Shown piece by piece: positions 47,001 to 57,900 of a stretch of DNA of 64,000 bases. The stretch comes from [Phialemoniopsis] sp. UDSM-2020. Its lineage: Eukaryota; Ascomycota; Sordariomycetes; Thyridiales; Thyridiaceae. The notes under the pieces were generated by a model that was given only the letters and a program-made list of their open reading frames with translations, ran no database searches and was not told the DNA's origin. The first letter of the stretch is position 1. The number at the start of each line of letters is the position of its first letter. Position numbers and translations under genes: made by a program. Location: positions 1,541,501 to 1,605,500 of the forward strand of contig JAEILZ010000009.1 in NCBI GenBank assembly GCA_018873225.1, read 5' to 3'.

Positions 47001-47586
47001 ACGCGTCCGGCGCGAACCCCTGGGTCCGGAAATCCTTGACGCGGCTGCCCGTCTTGAACGTGACGTCGCGCTCGGCGCCCTTGACGTCGATCTGCAGCAT
47101 GGCCTCGTCGACGTAGCCAAAGGTGATGCCCTCGGGCCGCAGGGCCACGACGGCGGCGACGTCGGCGGCGCGCAGCTCGCGGCCCGTGTGCGACTCGACG
47201 GCCGAGCGGATCGTGTCAAAGGTCGTGGCGAGGTGCTTGCGCGTGCAGCAGAAGGTGAAGACGAGGTTGAGCGCGCGGTGAGTGCGCTCGAGGTCCCGGA
47301 AGTGCTCGGGCCAGTCGATGGCGCACGGCACGGGGACGACGCCCGAGTCGCTGCGCTGCAGGCTCGGGTCCTTCTTGGACTTTGCCACCCGGCGCGGCTT
47401 CGCCTTGGATGCTGTTGCAGATGCAGCAGCCGGAGCTTGAGCGCCGTCGACAGTGGGGGTGCCGTCCTCGGCCTTGACTTCGGAATCGGGAGATACCCTG
47501 CCGTCGAGAGGTGTGGCAGCTGGCCGTCCTCGCTTCCGCTTGCCGAGGAGAGGGTTACCTCGTGGAGGCGCTGAGGATGTGGGCAT
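44014..47586 (-). CDS. HRQ1: Hrq1-type RecQ4-family DNA helicase with C-terminal DUF1998/MrfA-like zinc domain
   Basis: Intronless, 1190 residues from the Met at 47586 (an in-frame Met 18 codons upstream at 47640 is less likely). After a basic N-terminus come the helicase core motifs. Walker A is STSTSSGKSLIYQLP (Lys about 419), the DEAH-like box is VVDELHYY (about 522), and motif III is SCSATVANP. Motifs V-VI are ATTALELGVDIGSLDCVLTW and NLRQQSGRAGRR (about 728). The C-terminal domain carries the cysteine cluster CHCDLGCLECVASERC (about 1076), expected to bind zinc as in MrfA/Hrq1. Hrq1 unwinds DNA 3'-5' and takes part in crosslink repair and telomere maintenance in the nucleus. The protein ends in eight histidines and DGPPAT, encoded by a GTG/CAC microsatellite. 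Confidence 0.93.
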   Translation of the reverse strand: MPTSSAPPRGNPLLGKRKRGRPAATPLDGRVSPDSEVKAEDGTPTVDGAQAPAAASATASKAKPRRVAKSKKDPSLQRSDSGVVPVPCAIDWPEHFRDLERTHRALNLVFTFCCTRKHLATTFDTIRSAVESHTGRELRAADVAAVVALRPEGITFGYVDEAMLQIDVKGAERDVTFKTGSRVKDFRTQGFAPDASVGGLTGTEALGARHPDELPETGVKEVLYFEFVDGDLKRQVQHKKTGEPTKPMRKLREEDLKMPVYSQKQMSTLIEKRNQKFTNAVNVFLNRCVEEELDPKLVLESEAKAFIPVPTETRESSPQPDFSTLPETIPTERQSIPEIVQEIKESQWYVGQIVPDGHRVFEAQEPIYGDLDFLLSPDLVNALYNAKGITQFFAHQAEAINNLQAGHNVVVSTSTSSGKSLIYQLPVLHALESDYHTRAMYIFPTKALAQDQKRSLKEMLSYMPGMEDVIVETFDGDTPMKERNMIRDEARIIFTNPDMLHITILPQEERWRTFLKNLKYVVVDELHYYNGLMGSHVAFIMRRLRRICAAIGNRRVRFVSCSATVANPQDHFQTIFGMDDVKLIDFDGSPSGRKEFLCWNTPYKDPTDPTSGRGNAMVECARLFCALILRGVRVIAFTRVREQCEKLVSAIRAELDNLGRSECGSRVMGYRGGYTAQDRRRIETEMFEGKLMGIVATTALELGVDIGSLDCVLTWGFPYTISNLRQQSGRAGRRNKDSLSILVGDCFPTDQYYMQNPDELFTKPNCELQVDLDNMLVREGHIQCAAYEMPIRPQEDAKYFGDALEDLCEQRLIKDELGFYHCHDRFRPLPSKFVSIRDTEDEHFAIIDITHGRNVVLEELEASRATFTIYDGAIFLHQGTTYLVRDFNPDRRIAKVEKVKVDWTTQQRDFTDIDPTETEAIRRIPGSLSRAFHGTIRITQVVFGFFKMDKRNRILDAVHVDNPPVIRYSKGMWIDVPRRALEILVERRLNVAGAIHAAEHAIMSLVPNFVVSMPGDVRTECKNSMKEFAEKETTRKRPARLTFYDAKGGAGGSGINTKAFEFIDLLLKQALSRVLGCHCDLGCLECVASERCKHANEVMSKAGSEVILKSILGVYIDVEALPMGPEEFSPAGVETVILAEPVPPRDRRTLQELEIKREEDDSTDVVAIGNIPDAGNHHHHHHHHDGPPAT
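44035..44061. repeat. Trinucleotide (GTG/CAC) repeat encoding a poly-His tail
   Basis: About eight tandem GTG units on the plus strand, read as CAC (His) in HRQ1 just before its stop codon. Likely length-variable between strains. Confidence 0.85.
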
Positions 47587-48337
47587 CTTGAGAGATGGTG
47601 AACCTGCACCCCGGAAGAATTGTATCGATCCAGCCCTCACATCTCAGAGTAGTCGTTCAATCGACTGACCAGAGGGATGGAAAATCTCGACAAAGAACCG
47701 TGGGTGATGACGTAGTTGAAGAGGTAGTCTCGGTCGTCGCGAATTTTAGGTGCCTGCAAACACGAGAGTTGCTCGATATCACGTGTAGCTTTAAAGTACC
47801 TACACCACGACCACCTCTTTCCCTTCTTCACTCCTTCACTCAGGGAGCATAGCACCTCACGAAGCAATGGAATTTTGATTATACTAACGTGGAATTGATG
47901 AAGATGTTTAAATGTGTTCTACCAAGGGTTACGTGATTTTGTTCTATCCATCGTGACTGTGCGTCGCCTTCCGTAGAGACGCCCCAAAATGACAATGCCT
48001 CCCAATGCTCCGAATGGCTGGCGATCGCCAAGGTCCAATGGTTAAGACTATTCGCGCATGCCTCTAAATCTACTGAGCTCTTCGCAGTCACTTAGTGACA
48101 TATGTCTGCTTTTGGGGATGTCGCCGTCCTTGTGGCGATCATCCGGAGATACATATGCTCTTAGACTTTCGTGGTCAAACCTCGCACGTAAAGTTCACTA
48201 AGCATCGTGTATGCGAGCAACCGACGGCGTGCCGTACCTATATGACCAGAGACCCCTCCTTGCTCAGTCGGCCAACTGCGCAATGGTGCCGTGTCTCGTC
48301 TAGGTTTCATCGGCATTCTCTCGACTCGAGGCTGCAT
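47587..48337. other. Intergenic: HRQ1 promoter and 3' flank of the YRB2-like gene
   Basis: About 750 bp. No ORF with protein character is seen. Confidence 0.55.
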
Positions 48338-49979
48338 TCACTCGCCTCGAAGCTCTTTTTGTATGCCAATCATCAATTGGATGAAGTTCTCAGCATTCGC
48401 TTCGCTCAACTGTGATCGAATTAGTATGTTATCTACCATCGTACATTAGCTGTTGGGGAAAAGCGTACCTTCATCTGCATGCTGACGGGTTTGGAGTCCT
48501 CGCCCTCGAAAGCTGGGAATAGAACAGTGGTGTACTTGAGCGTAGTCCGCTTCTGGAAGTCCGTAGCTGGGACGATGACGGTGTTCAAAATCACACGATG
48601 GGTGGAGTCTTGTCGCAGGATCAGGCGGACGACCTTGGACTTGCGCTCACCGCCAGATTCCTCGTCGTCCTCCTCGTCCAGAACTGACGCATCAAATGAT
48701 GCCGGGATCGCGACGCCAGCTTCGTCAAACTCGACGCTCGCCTCAGGCACGTTGACCTTGATGATACCGGCACCCCGCTCTTTCCAGCCCAATGTCTTGT
48801 CTAGGTAATATAACCTTGTTCGGGCGGAGAAGATGGTGGCTTCTCCAGCCTCTCCATCGTCGACGGAAACTATGTGAATGTTAGCATGAGTTGTTCCAGA
48901 GGGTAAGTCACGAAGGTACCTTTCTGTAGTTTGGGCTTCTTCTTATCGTCAGCCGCAAGCTTGGGCTCCTCCTTCTCTTTCTCCGGTGACGCAGCCTCTT
49001 CCGCGGCGCTCTCCTCTGCTTCTTCAGAACCCTCTTCGCCTTCATCGCCCTCTTCGGCGTCGCTGTCCGGTGCTCCAAATGGTTTCGCAGGCTTGTCACT
49101 CTTGAAGACCTCGCCGGGCTTGCCAAAGCTGGAGAGCTTGGCTCCAGACAACGCGCTCCCAAAACCGCTGCCGAAAGCGCTACCGAATGTCGAGGTCGAG
49201 GGCCCGTTTAAAGTGGCAAAAGGAGACGACGCGCCCGGCTTGTTTCCAAAACTCAGGCTCGGGGCTGCCGGCTTGGCTGCCGCTGTCGCACCGGCCACAC
49301 CACCGAAAGGCGATGCTGAGCCCGAAGTGGTACTGCTGGCACCACCAAACACGCTGGGTTTCGAGGCACCGCCGAGTGCGCCAAACGGCGAGGCTGTGCC
49401 CGTAAGCTTAGAGAAGCCCGAGCTGGCAAAGGCCGACGTGGTAGTCGTAGCGGGGGCAGCGTCTGCCTTCTTGGGAGACCCAGTGCTTGCAGCCTGACTC
49501 GTCGCGTCTTTGGCCTTGTCTGCGGCTAAAGAAGCATCCTACGTGAGAATGGTTAGAAATGGCCCAGGAGGCAGTCCAAACAATAGTCTGGAAGGATGTC
49601 TTACTGCCTGGCCCGCAGGTTTGTCGTTCTCAGCAGCTTGCCCGTCTCGTTGGCGTTTCTTATCGCGCTCGGAGATGGCCGAACTGCTAACGGAGTCTGT
49701 ACCCTCGGCATCCCTCTGCTCGTCGACTTCGTCGTGCCCTCGCTTCTTCTTTGGTGATGATACCTGCTCCTTCAGTGTGTCGGTCGGCGCGTCGAGCTCC
49801 GGGGTCTTGGCTCGGGTCGCGGCCGCATCGTCCTTCCCCGCCGGAGCAGTCTTGGCTTTATCGGAGATGGCTGTCTGCTTCAGCTCTTTTCTTGTCGCCG
49901 CCGTCTCAGCGTCCTCCCTAGGGCTCCCTGGTGCGATAGGGTCGGAGAGATCGCTGGCGTTGTTGGAGTCGTCAGCCAT
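48338..49979 (-). CDS. YRB2: Ran-binding protein of the Yrb2/RanBP3 family (nuclear export cofactor)
   Basis: Exons: 49979-49605, 49538-48920, 48869-48469, 48409-48338; 488 residues. The N-terminal third is charged, with a basic segment (SPKKKRGHDE) that could be a nuclear localisation signal. The middle is rich in FG dipeptides (SPFGALGG, SVFGGASS, SSFGKPG), as in Nup-like and Yrb2 proteins. An acidic patch follows, then a Ran-binding domain in exons 3-4: EATIFSARTRLYYLDKTLGW, KERGAGIIKVN, VRLILRQDSTHRVILNT, and the final LSEANAENFIQLMIGIQKEL. Yrb2/RanBP3 helps Crm1-dependent export by binding Ran-GTP. All exon junctions close in frame. A Nup2/Nup50-like protein also has FG plus RanBD, but the order, length and charged N-terminus fit Yrb2 better. 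Confidence 0.88.
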
Positions 49980-50843
49980 GGCTGTCTGTCAGCAAAATGT
50001 TTTGCGCTGTTCGGGTTGCCCTTTGCGCGCGCGCTCTGTTTTCTGTCTTGATCTCACTCAAGATGGGTGTGGATGCGGGGAACAGCAAAGAGTAAACAGC
50101 TGCGGATTGGCAGTCGGGATGGCAGAGACAAGAGAAACTGTAGAGCAAGAGGCGCGAAGGGATGGTTGGGGAGCAGATTGGGAACAGAGAGCGCCGGTCG
50201 GAGCAAAACTGAGAGGAAGTTGACGTTGTCCACCAAACAAAGAGTTTAAATTGCACGGATGTCGAATGTCGCTGGTGCCGAACCAATACAATGGAAACTA
50301 TCAACACATCGAGCGCTGTCGAGCGCCGCTTGCAAGTTGGCTTGTGCTCAATTTCGCTGCCCAGGGCAATGGGACAGTGGGCTCTACAGCGGCTGCGCGC
50401 TGCCCATTGGGCCAGAGCTGCACCTAATGCTGGCTCAGAGCGGGTCTTATTTGCAACTTAGCGCCACGACACAGAGTAACTGCGGCTAGTAAGGCATCTA
50501 CTTGTAGAAGGCATTGGATGCCCAACAATTGACATGAGTGAACCCTAGCTCTTTCAAATCTCCAGGAGCCTCAGGGAAAGATAAAGCCAAGGTTTCAAGG
50601 CTGGCTCTCTAATAGGTCCTGTCTGGTCCAGTCGTTGCGTCAGGCCTCTCACAGTAGCTTATGCTGATTTGGACCATGCACTTAAGAGAGCATTGATCGT
50701 AGATTTGATTATGCAGGATGTGTCCAGCCAAAGTACAATAGTAATACATCAATATCGTCATGGGGTTCATCTATCTCGGGACAGCAGTCCAATTTATCGA
50801 AGTACTGTGTCCGCAAACAACCACTTTCTTGAACATCCTACTT
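49980..50843. other. Intergenic: YRB2-like promoter, 3' flank of the YIP gene
   Basis: About 860 bp with no supported gene. Confidence 0.55.
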
Positions 50844-51913
50844 CTAGCTGATAAAGCAGAGGCAGCCCAGGCCCAGGTAGAAGACGAACAGCGGATAGAC
50901 TGCGATTCCTACCCTGTTCTTGACAACGCCACTGCCTCCCAAGATGCTGACGCCAGCAGCGAGAGACCAGGCTATCAGAACCAGGTAGACAGGGATTCTC
51001 GCAATCTGGGGGAGATGGAGGGCTGACATCATAGCAGCGAGGACAAGGGGGAACAAAGTGTAGCCAATGATGCAGACGCTCTGGGCGAAGGAACTAGAGG
51101 GATGGAAGCAGCCCCGTTAGCATAAGAAGAACAGACACAATTTCCGTAGGCAATGGGCTTACATGTTTCCTCCCAGCAGCTTGATCTGCAGCGTGACAAC
51201 GGCCTCTCCGATCCAGACCATCGCAAACACGCCGCTGAAGCGGATCTCCCGCTGGTCAGGCAGGGCGTTCAAGCTCAGCAGCAGACTCAGCAGCAGGCAG
51301 AAGATGAGCGGGCCCCAGAGGTCCCAGTCCCTGAGGCCGGGCGTCATGTTGCTCTGGTTCAGCAGCGACTCGGTGTCCATGACGCGGCCCGCCAGGCCCG
51401 CCAGCTCCTCGCGCGTGCCCGACAGGCCGGCGTTGCGGAGGTTGGCGTACGCGCCGCGCAGGCCGTTCTCCGACTCGAACATGGTGCCGCCGAAGAGGTA
51501 TTTCGGGTAGAGCACCTCGCGCATCTTGACCCAGACGGCCACGAGGTCGCGTCGCAGCGTGTCCCAGACCGACTCGTCGATGGTGTTGACGGGCGCTGTG
51601 CGGTCCTCGCCCGGCACGCGCGAGGTGAGGTAGTTCTCGTTGATGGGCCGTGATGAGGAGGAGGAACCGATGTTGCCCGTCAGGGGGGTCCGAGATTGCT
51701 GGTTGCCGAGGGGGTCATCAAAGTCATTAAGGTCGGCTGTGAACAATAAGATCTTGTTAGCGAAAGAAGGCCAGATATCAGAGAATATTGTGCTGGAAGT
51801 AAAAGAATGATTCAACGAGCCAGAAGGCACCTACCATCATCGGGGTCTATCAGGTCTTCCTCGTCTTCGACCTGGGGAGTCTGCATGTAGTCTTTCCTGC
51901 TTGATGAAGCCAT
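50844..51913 (-). CDS. Yip1-family Golgi membrane protein (Yip4/YIPF6-like)
   Basis: Exons: 51913-51835, 51736-51163, 51093-50844; 300 residues. A soluble acidic N-terminus (MASSSRKDYMQTPQVEDEED) leads to a conserved pre-domain with ESVWDTLRRDLVAVWVKMRE and VLYPK. The Yip1 domain then has five likely membrane segments: DLWGPLIFCLLLSLLLSL; FSGVFAMVWIGEAVVTLQIK; VCIIGYTLFPLVLAAMMSAL; IPVYLVLIAWSLAAGVSIL; VGIAVYPLFVFYLGLGCLCF. YIPF proteins bind Rab GTPases and take part in ER-Golgi vesicle formation. The DLWGPL motif places it with the YIPF6/Yip4 group. An insert of about 50 residues follows KYLFGG and is Leu/Glu-rich, which seems unusual. Introns close in frame. Confidence 0.88.
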
Positions 51914-52898
51914 TGCTTCTCTGGTCTAGCTGCGGCTGCGAGTAGAATTTACCAGGCGTCGAATAGCTTTACTAAGCTTCTCCTACGTTTCGCGTATATC
52001 TGTATGTGGTGAGGGTCTGGTAATGGGCGAGTACGGGAGAAAGGTAGCTGGATCTTTTGCTTTTAAAGGATGCCCACTACAAGACGAGAATCCACGTTTC
52101 CTCAAGCTAATAATGTCCTGGCGCTGGATTGGCATTACGCAGTCGGGTGGTCCAAGCTCCACGGTGATGCTCCACCCAACCTTCCACCAATCACATATCA
52201 TACCTTGCTCCCTCCCTCCCTGAGTCCGGCTTCATCCCCCCTTGATGCTCTCGAGACTGAGTATGCGCGTGATTGGAAGATGGATGTGTTTATGGCTACT
52301 CTTTTGTGAACCCACTCAGTCATGGCCTGCTAAATCTAGGTGAATAGCAATCTCTTCTTGGTCAATTGAGACAGCTTTGTCCCATACATCAGACCGCATA
52401 AGGTAGTCAGGTCACAGAAGTATTTCTTCAGCAGATTTGAAATCAAATATACCTCGTGTTTTCCCATTATTAAGAGGATACCTTGATCTAAGTTGAGACA
52501 GGTTGATAGAAAAACGCATATATCAAACATGTTGGGGGGTATCTTTCGCCAGGCGCTTTTCGCGCTTTCAAATGCACCGTCTCTAGTAAGACTTCATGTT
52601 TCCCTCCTCAATGAATCAGAAAATGACAAGCAATGGGGGAAGAGAGAGGTAAAAACTCCGGATCGCTTTCACAGGTATGAGATCATCCCTTGGCTGAAGG
52701 GTTAAGCTTTTAAGATGACGACCATGGATGTGTGTGTAAATGTTTGGAAATGACTTGAAGCCGACAACGCCGTGAATGGAGGAGGAAAAGAGAAAAGGCG
52801 GGACGAAATCACTCCCAATCCAAAGTGTTTTTTTTTTTTTTGCAGACATCGGCAACATGGACTTTGCTGCTTGGTTGTCTGCAGCACCTCGAACTCTA
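51914..52898. other. Intergenic: YIP promoter, 3' flank of the PAS gene
   Basis: About 985 bp. It includes a T run of 12-13 at about 52829. No gene is supported. Confidence 0.55.
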
Positions 52899-54984
52899 TC
52901 AGCGCCACAGTGACCTATAACCCTGACCCTGGTCGGACGAACTCGACTGCGACGGGGTCGGGAAAACGGGGCTGGAGGCTGAAGATGAGCTCATTTCTTG
53001 TGGTAAGCCATGAAAGATTATGTCGGATTGGCGCTGTAGTTGTTGGGGTGACAGCGAGTTTTGGTAATGATGTTGTTGAAAGTGTTGGCGGTGAAGTGCT
53101 GGCACAGGTCCAACGTGATGGTGTGGAGCGGGCTCGTAGACGGTGGCGTGCGTGACATGTGGCCGTGGCCAATTCTGAGGCTGAGAATAGGTGTAGTGTT
53201 CAGCACCGTTCATGATTTGCTGCTGGCCATAGCTCCGGAGATCCTGCGTGTAAGAGTTGCCGTATGAACCCTCGGAAGCTAAGGCTCGAGCTCTCTCGAG
53301 TTCTTCCCAACGCTGAGATGCTTGGTTCTCGGGGCCAAGATACGAGCGCGCACCGGTACTCGGATCCCATATCGGCAGTCCATCCGGAGGCTGCGACTCG
53401 CCAGCCGGCAAGCCGTGGCTATGCGAAGCCAGATTACCGTTGATGCCAACTAGCGCCCATGCGAAGACTGCGACATCTCGGATCGACCTCATGAGTTGCT
53501 CCAAGGGAGGGCCACCGGCAGCCTTGACGTTGTCTCTGAGCGGCATGAACTGAGGCAACAAGGGCGGCCGGAACGTATAGAGAAGCTCTGGCGGCACGAA
53601 GGGTCGGATAGGTTGCTGTCCCCACGGGGCCGCGAACAGTCCATTCTGAAATTCCCATGAGACAAGCGGCGGGTGTGGAGCTGGGATTGGTGGGCGCGCT
53701 TTTCGGAGAATGACGACTAGCCCGTCAGATGTGCAAGAAACCACGGCTTCGAGCTCTATCGAGGGCAATAGCCTGGTTCCCCGGTCTACAGTCACGCCTC
53801 CGCCATTGATAAGTGCCCCATTGCTGTCCGCCAGCTGGGCAGAGTCGCCATCGAAAGTTGATGGAACAGCCGTGCTCTCGTCGCCTGATATCGGGGTGGG
53901 TTTACCACTCTCATTCGCCCGTGGGCTGAAAGTCTCCAATAAGCCTCGCGTAGCAGAGTCGGGTTCTCTTTCAACCTTGATCTGTGGGCCTTGCTCGTCT
54001 TCCGAATCTAAATCCATTTCGTTGTCGAGCTGAACACCGCCGCCTTCCGAGTCGCTGGTCGAACAGCTGAGGTGGCCATCGTCTGTTTGATCCATCTCAG
54101 CATCCATGAGATCCTCTTCTGATCGGGGGTCGCGGAACCAAAACCGTAGATAGGCGATGGAATCGTTTGCCTTGGCACTCTCCAAACATCTGAGCGCCTC
54201 GGGCAGGCAATTCTCCTGAATACATCGGTAGAAACTCAGGTCCTTGATCTGATCTGGACGAAGCCCAAGTATAGACGTGACTGCATTTGTAGCGAACATG
54301 ACGGTGAGATTTCTCGTGAACCGATTGAGGATCAAGGCGGCGCGCGGTTCTCTCTCCATGGGCGGCATCTTGAACTTGGGTGATAGATGTTCTAGCATAT
54401 GATACCGGGGATCCCGAGGCGAACAGGAGAATATGCGCCGAATCTGCGGGGCCTCCATTGCTCGTCCTAGACGTGCTCAATCAGCTGGCTGACCATGTCA
54501 CGACGAAGGATACCAACGCTTAGAGGTGCACATACTCTCACTCCTGGCTCCCCGCCTATAAATGCTGGTAGAGGCGACGAGTACATCGTGAACAATCGTG
54601 AAGCAACACTCGCAGCTCACCCATTGGCCACTGCGGGAAACAATGCGAGCATAGTGCAGAACAGCGGCCTTGTCCAGCAAGACGCCTCGACTATGCACGG
54701 AGCGGGCGAAGGGTACCTCGTCCGGGTGGAAATAGTCAAAACATGACTTTCCCTGCACCTCATCCGGCCGGTAGCCGAGAATATCGGTGATCGACTCGGA
54801 CGCGAAAAGAATGTTTGCCTCTGGCGAGAGATCTGCGTTCAAAGCCTGTTCAGCACGAATGATACCATGGACCCGGGCCTGGCATGCTTCCCCGCATTGG
54901 AGCCACGACCAGAGGCCGACTAGCGGTTTGCTGAAGAATGCTTGGATGGTACTTACTGTGGATAGTGATGAAAGTGTGTTCCAT
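52899..54984 (-). CDS. PAS-domain regulatory protein
   Basis: Exons: 54984-54957, 54832-54536, 54466-52899; 630 residues. The first 28-nt exon encodes MEHTFITIH, and the split codon A|AT gives ITIH|NLSPEANILFASES. A PAS domain follows (TDILGYRPDEVQGKSCFDYF; HPDEVPFA; WVSCECCFTIVHDVLVAST; about residues 9-105). A second PAS-like region is at about 150-215 (MFATNAVTSILGLRPDQIKD...DSIAYLRFWFRDP). The rest is low-complexity: acidic, then Pro/Ser, then Gln/His/Tyr-rich. No GATA zinc finger, kinase domain or LOV cysteine motif is seen, so a light receptor of the white-collar type is unlikely; a signalling or transcription cofactor is inferred. An upstream acceptor would extend the domain with unrelated residues and leave a 37-nt intron, so I chose the one ending at 54833. 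Confidence 0.85.
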
Positions 54985-57900
54985 TGGAGATGAAGAGGGA
55001 TTTGCCAATTGATACAGAATGCAACTCTTCAGTCACGGGCATTCACACAAAATACTGTCCTCCATACGCCAAGTGGTGATGTGGACGACCAGGACAAACA
55101 AACGATGATGAGGATGATGGTGGGAGCGAAGTAAATTCTGGGTCCAAGGCCGTGCAAGGCAGGGAAAGCCGCCCTAAGACACGGCACTGGCGGAGGGAGG
55201 CAACAAACGGCGGCCCTCGTCTAGGTCGTGTCAACCAAACCAAGCCGCAGATGGGAAGTTCCGAGACGTTGTGTTCGGAACGGTGCGCCGCCTTTCTGCG
55301 TTGAAGAGCACCTCCAAAGATGGCCTGGGTGGGCGTTCCAGGCTGGTTTACACTGTACAGACGTTCCCGTATTCCCCAAGGTGGGCAGTCACTTGTGTGT
55401 CTTGACACTGGGCGCTTCGAGTGGCACACAAGTCCCCCAGTGCTACCTTGAAATTTGGGGTCAGAACGAGCGTTGAACCGTTCTACCAATTGTCTGTTTT
55501 GACGCAAGCGACTGGTCCAAGGCGATGAGGAACGGAAGACAGTAGAGACGGGAGACGGCAGTCTGCAGAGTGCGTTGGCGAGGTCAACGAAATCCGGGCC
55601 CAGTCTGTGTGCTATGTAGTCCGTCGCGAAAGATAAAATCCCACGCAACGTTTCACAGCCACTTCTATGTCTTCGGCTCACTGCAGGGCCTAGGACAACG
55701 ACGGGTGGACTGGAAGCAGGACGAACGCAATGCCTGGTGTCTTGGGGTCCTTTGCGTGTCTTGGTCGAAGAACCAGGTGGAGACAGCGGGGGCGCCGGAG
55801 AGGGGATCGACCACCAGTGACGCTGAGTGAAGCTCACGCTCACGCCTCAAGCTCACCAGTCGTTACTCGGGTAGCTCAAGCGCCAGGACTGTCCGCGCAA
55901 ACCTTCAACAAGGGAGCGCCTGTGGAGAGAATTGGCACGGGACGCGAAGAGCAGTTAACCTAGTTGATCCGGGTGGTGTAGACTTTGGGCTGCAGCTCGC
56001 TCGAACGGGTTGAAATGCTTTGGCCAGGCCTGGTACGGAGTAGGGAGGACAGAGCACAGCGCGGGCCTTTGACTCCGATTGTCCTATGGTGCTGTCGTCA
56101 GCGAGAGCGTTCCGTTTGTAATTTTGATGCTGAGAAGACGATCTTCCTGCAAGATAGTGTACGAAGTAGCAATCGGTTCAGGCTTTAGTGAGAAGAGGAG
56201 AGGTGCTATTCATTATGTATTGCCATGAGCTCCCGAGCTTGCCTTTCTCGCTCAAGCCACTCTCAAGCTCCCAGAGCTTATTCGCCAATTCACCAGTTAG
56301 GATCAGACAACACGGTGCATAACCGGCATAGGGCAATTTCGTGCTGGGGTTGTCACGTAGCATGGATGGTGTGGATGAGGAGTAGGACAGGGGACGAGGG
56401 GGGAGAAAATCAGGCTAAGGAGACCGTAGCTGGAGGTGTGGAGAACGCCGCGCACCCGCCCGCGCTCCCAAGTGCAGAATTTCGAGCTCCAAGCCAGGAA
56501 CAGCTCTCGAGACGATCATGGTCCACCGTCTTTCCTTGCCGTCAGCTCTCATGGGCAACCCTGGGCTAAGATACTCCACCCTGAAGCAAAGGCCTTGTGT
56601 CTGCTCGACGGCGGCTGCTGTGGGCTGGTGGCTCTCCAAGAGCGGGCTTGTGGGGGAAATGAAGCAGCACAGCCTAGGTACGGAGTACGATACGTACAAT
56701 GGCTTCCCTGCCCGAGTCTGCGAGCATCGAGTCTCGGCACTGCGAAAGCATCACAAAATAGTGCTCATGCCAGGAGCCTCAGAAGTTCCCAAAACTATGT
56801 GTTTGCCCAACGACTGGAAACGGGAGAGCCACGACAACCTGCGGCATCTTGCAAACAACCATTTCCATGACTGGGAAACCTGGCTCGGAAGACGACAGGG
56901 TCCTGGATGAGATGGGTCCAGCCAGACCATACAGGATGACATCTGGTCGGTGATGCCCTGTATCAACAAGACATACCACCGGGACCCTTGACTCCGGGGC
57001 TGAATGCAGATATCAAATCCCATCTTCACAGCAAGGATTACCACCTTTCGGGAAAAGGTTGCGAAAGCGCGGAGTAAGCACATCGCCCTTGGTTCATGGG
57101 GGAATTCGATTTGGTGAGTCTTGGTTTCGTTCATTCCCCTTGAGCACCGATGCGTGATTCAAGGCAAGGATGGTCTTGATCCCGAATCCAGTAAAACTGA
57201 TAGAGGCCTATCATCGATGGACACACGTTCGGATGTGTGTCGATATCGAGTGACGAGAACCAGGTCCCTGGGACCTCTTACAGGGGATCTTCGAAACATT
57301 TGTGCGCTCGTGGTACCTACTCATTATGCACGCATACCCGTCATGATCCGCGTGCTAGGAAGCTACAACTCCGCGATGGGCGGCTCTCATGCCTGACAGA
57401 CTGGTCTGATATTGTGTGCAAGATGGTCCAGAGTCCCTATGCGGTCCAAAATGAGCAGTCTTCAGTTCTTATCGTAGATCAGCAGTCGCTTAACCTTATC
57501 CGTTCTTGAGGTCGTTCGAATATGGATTCCAGAATCACGTCGCCTCTCCAAAAGTGGCACGATCCGTAGACCCTCTCGTTAGAAAGATCAGTGGATCCGC
57601 TATCCGCCTATCCTCAGCTCCCAGGAAGTCTTGGGCAAGGAAACCATTACCAGAATCCGTAAGCGTAGTGGCCCCGAGATCGACGACGAGGCTGGCAAAT
57701 GCGAGAGCGCGTTTCCTCGTTTTGGTCACGGACTGCCCTATGGAGAATACAATGGGTATCATTGCAATCGTCAAAGCACCCGAGCATGTTCTGGCCCGAG
57801 AATCGGAAACCGGAAGTGGTGTATGTGCTCCGAAAGTTTTCGGGCATCCAGATTGACGCCCATTTACCATTCTTTACCCGGTTTGCCTGCCCGCCAGCCT

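Noticed and set aside
46792..47574. 260-codon open frame opposite the HRQ1 N-terminus
   Set aside because: Antisense shadow of a GC-rich coding region.
54957..54984. Alternative splice of the PAS gene using an acceptor within about 40 bases of the donor
   Set aside because: It would need a 37-nt intron, shorter than usual fungal minima, and inserts residues foreign to the PAS family; the acceptor ending at 54833 joins ITIH to NLSPEAN naturally.
55043..55843. 266-codon open frame on the minus strand upstream of the PAS gene
   Set aside because: Arg/Pro/Ser-rich with no domain-like pattern, and it lies in the likely leader of the PAS gene. Not convincing as a protein.
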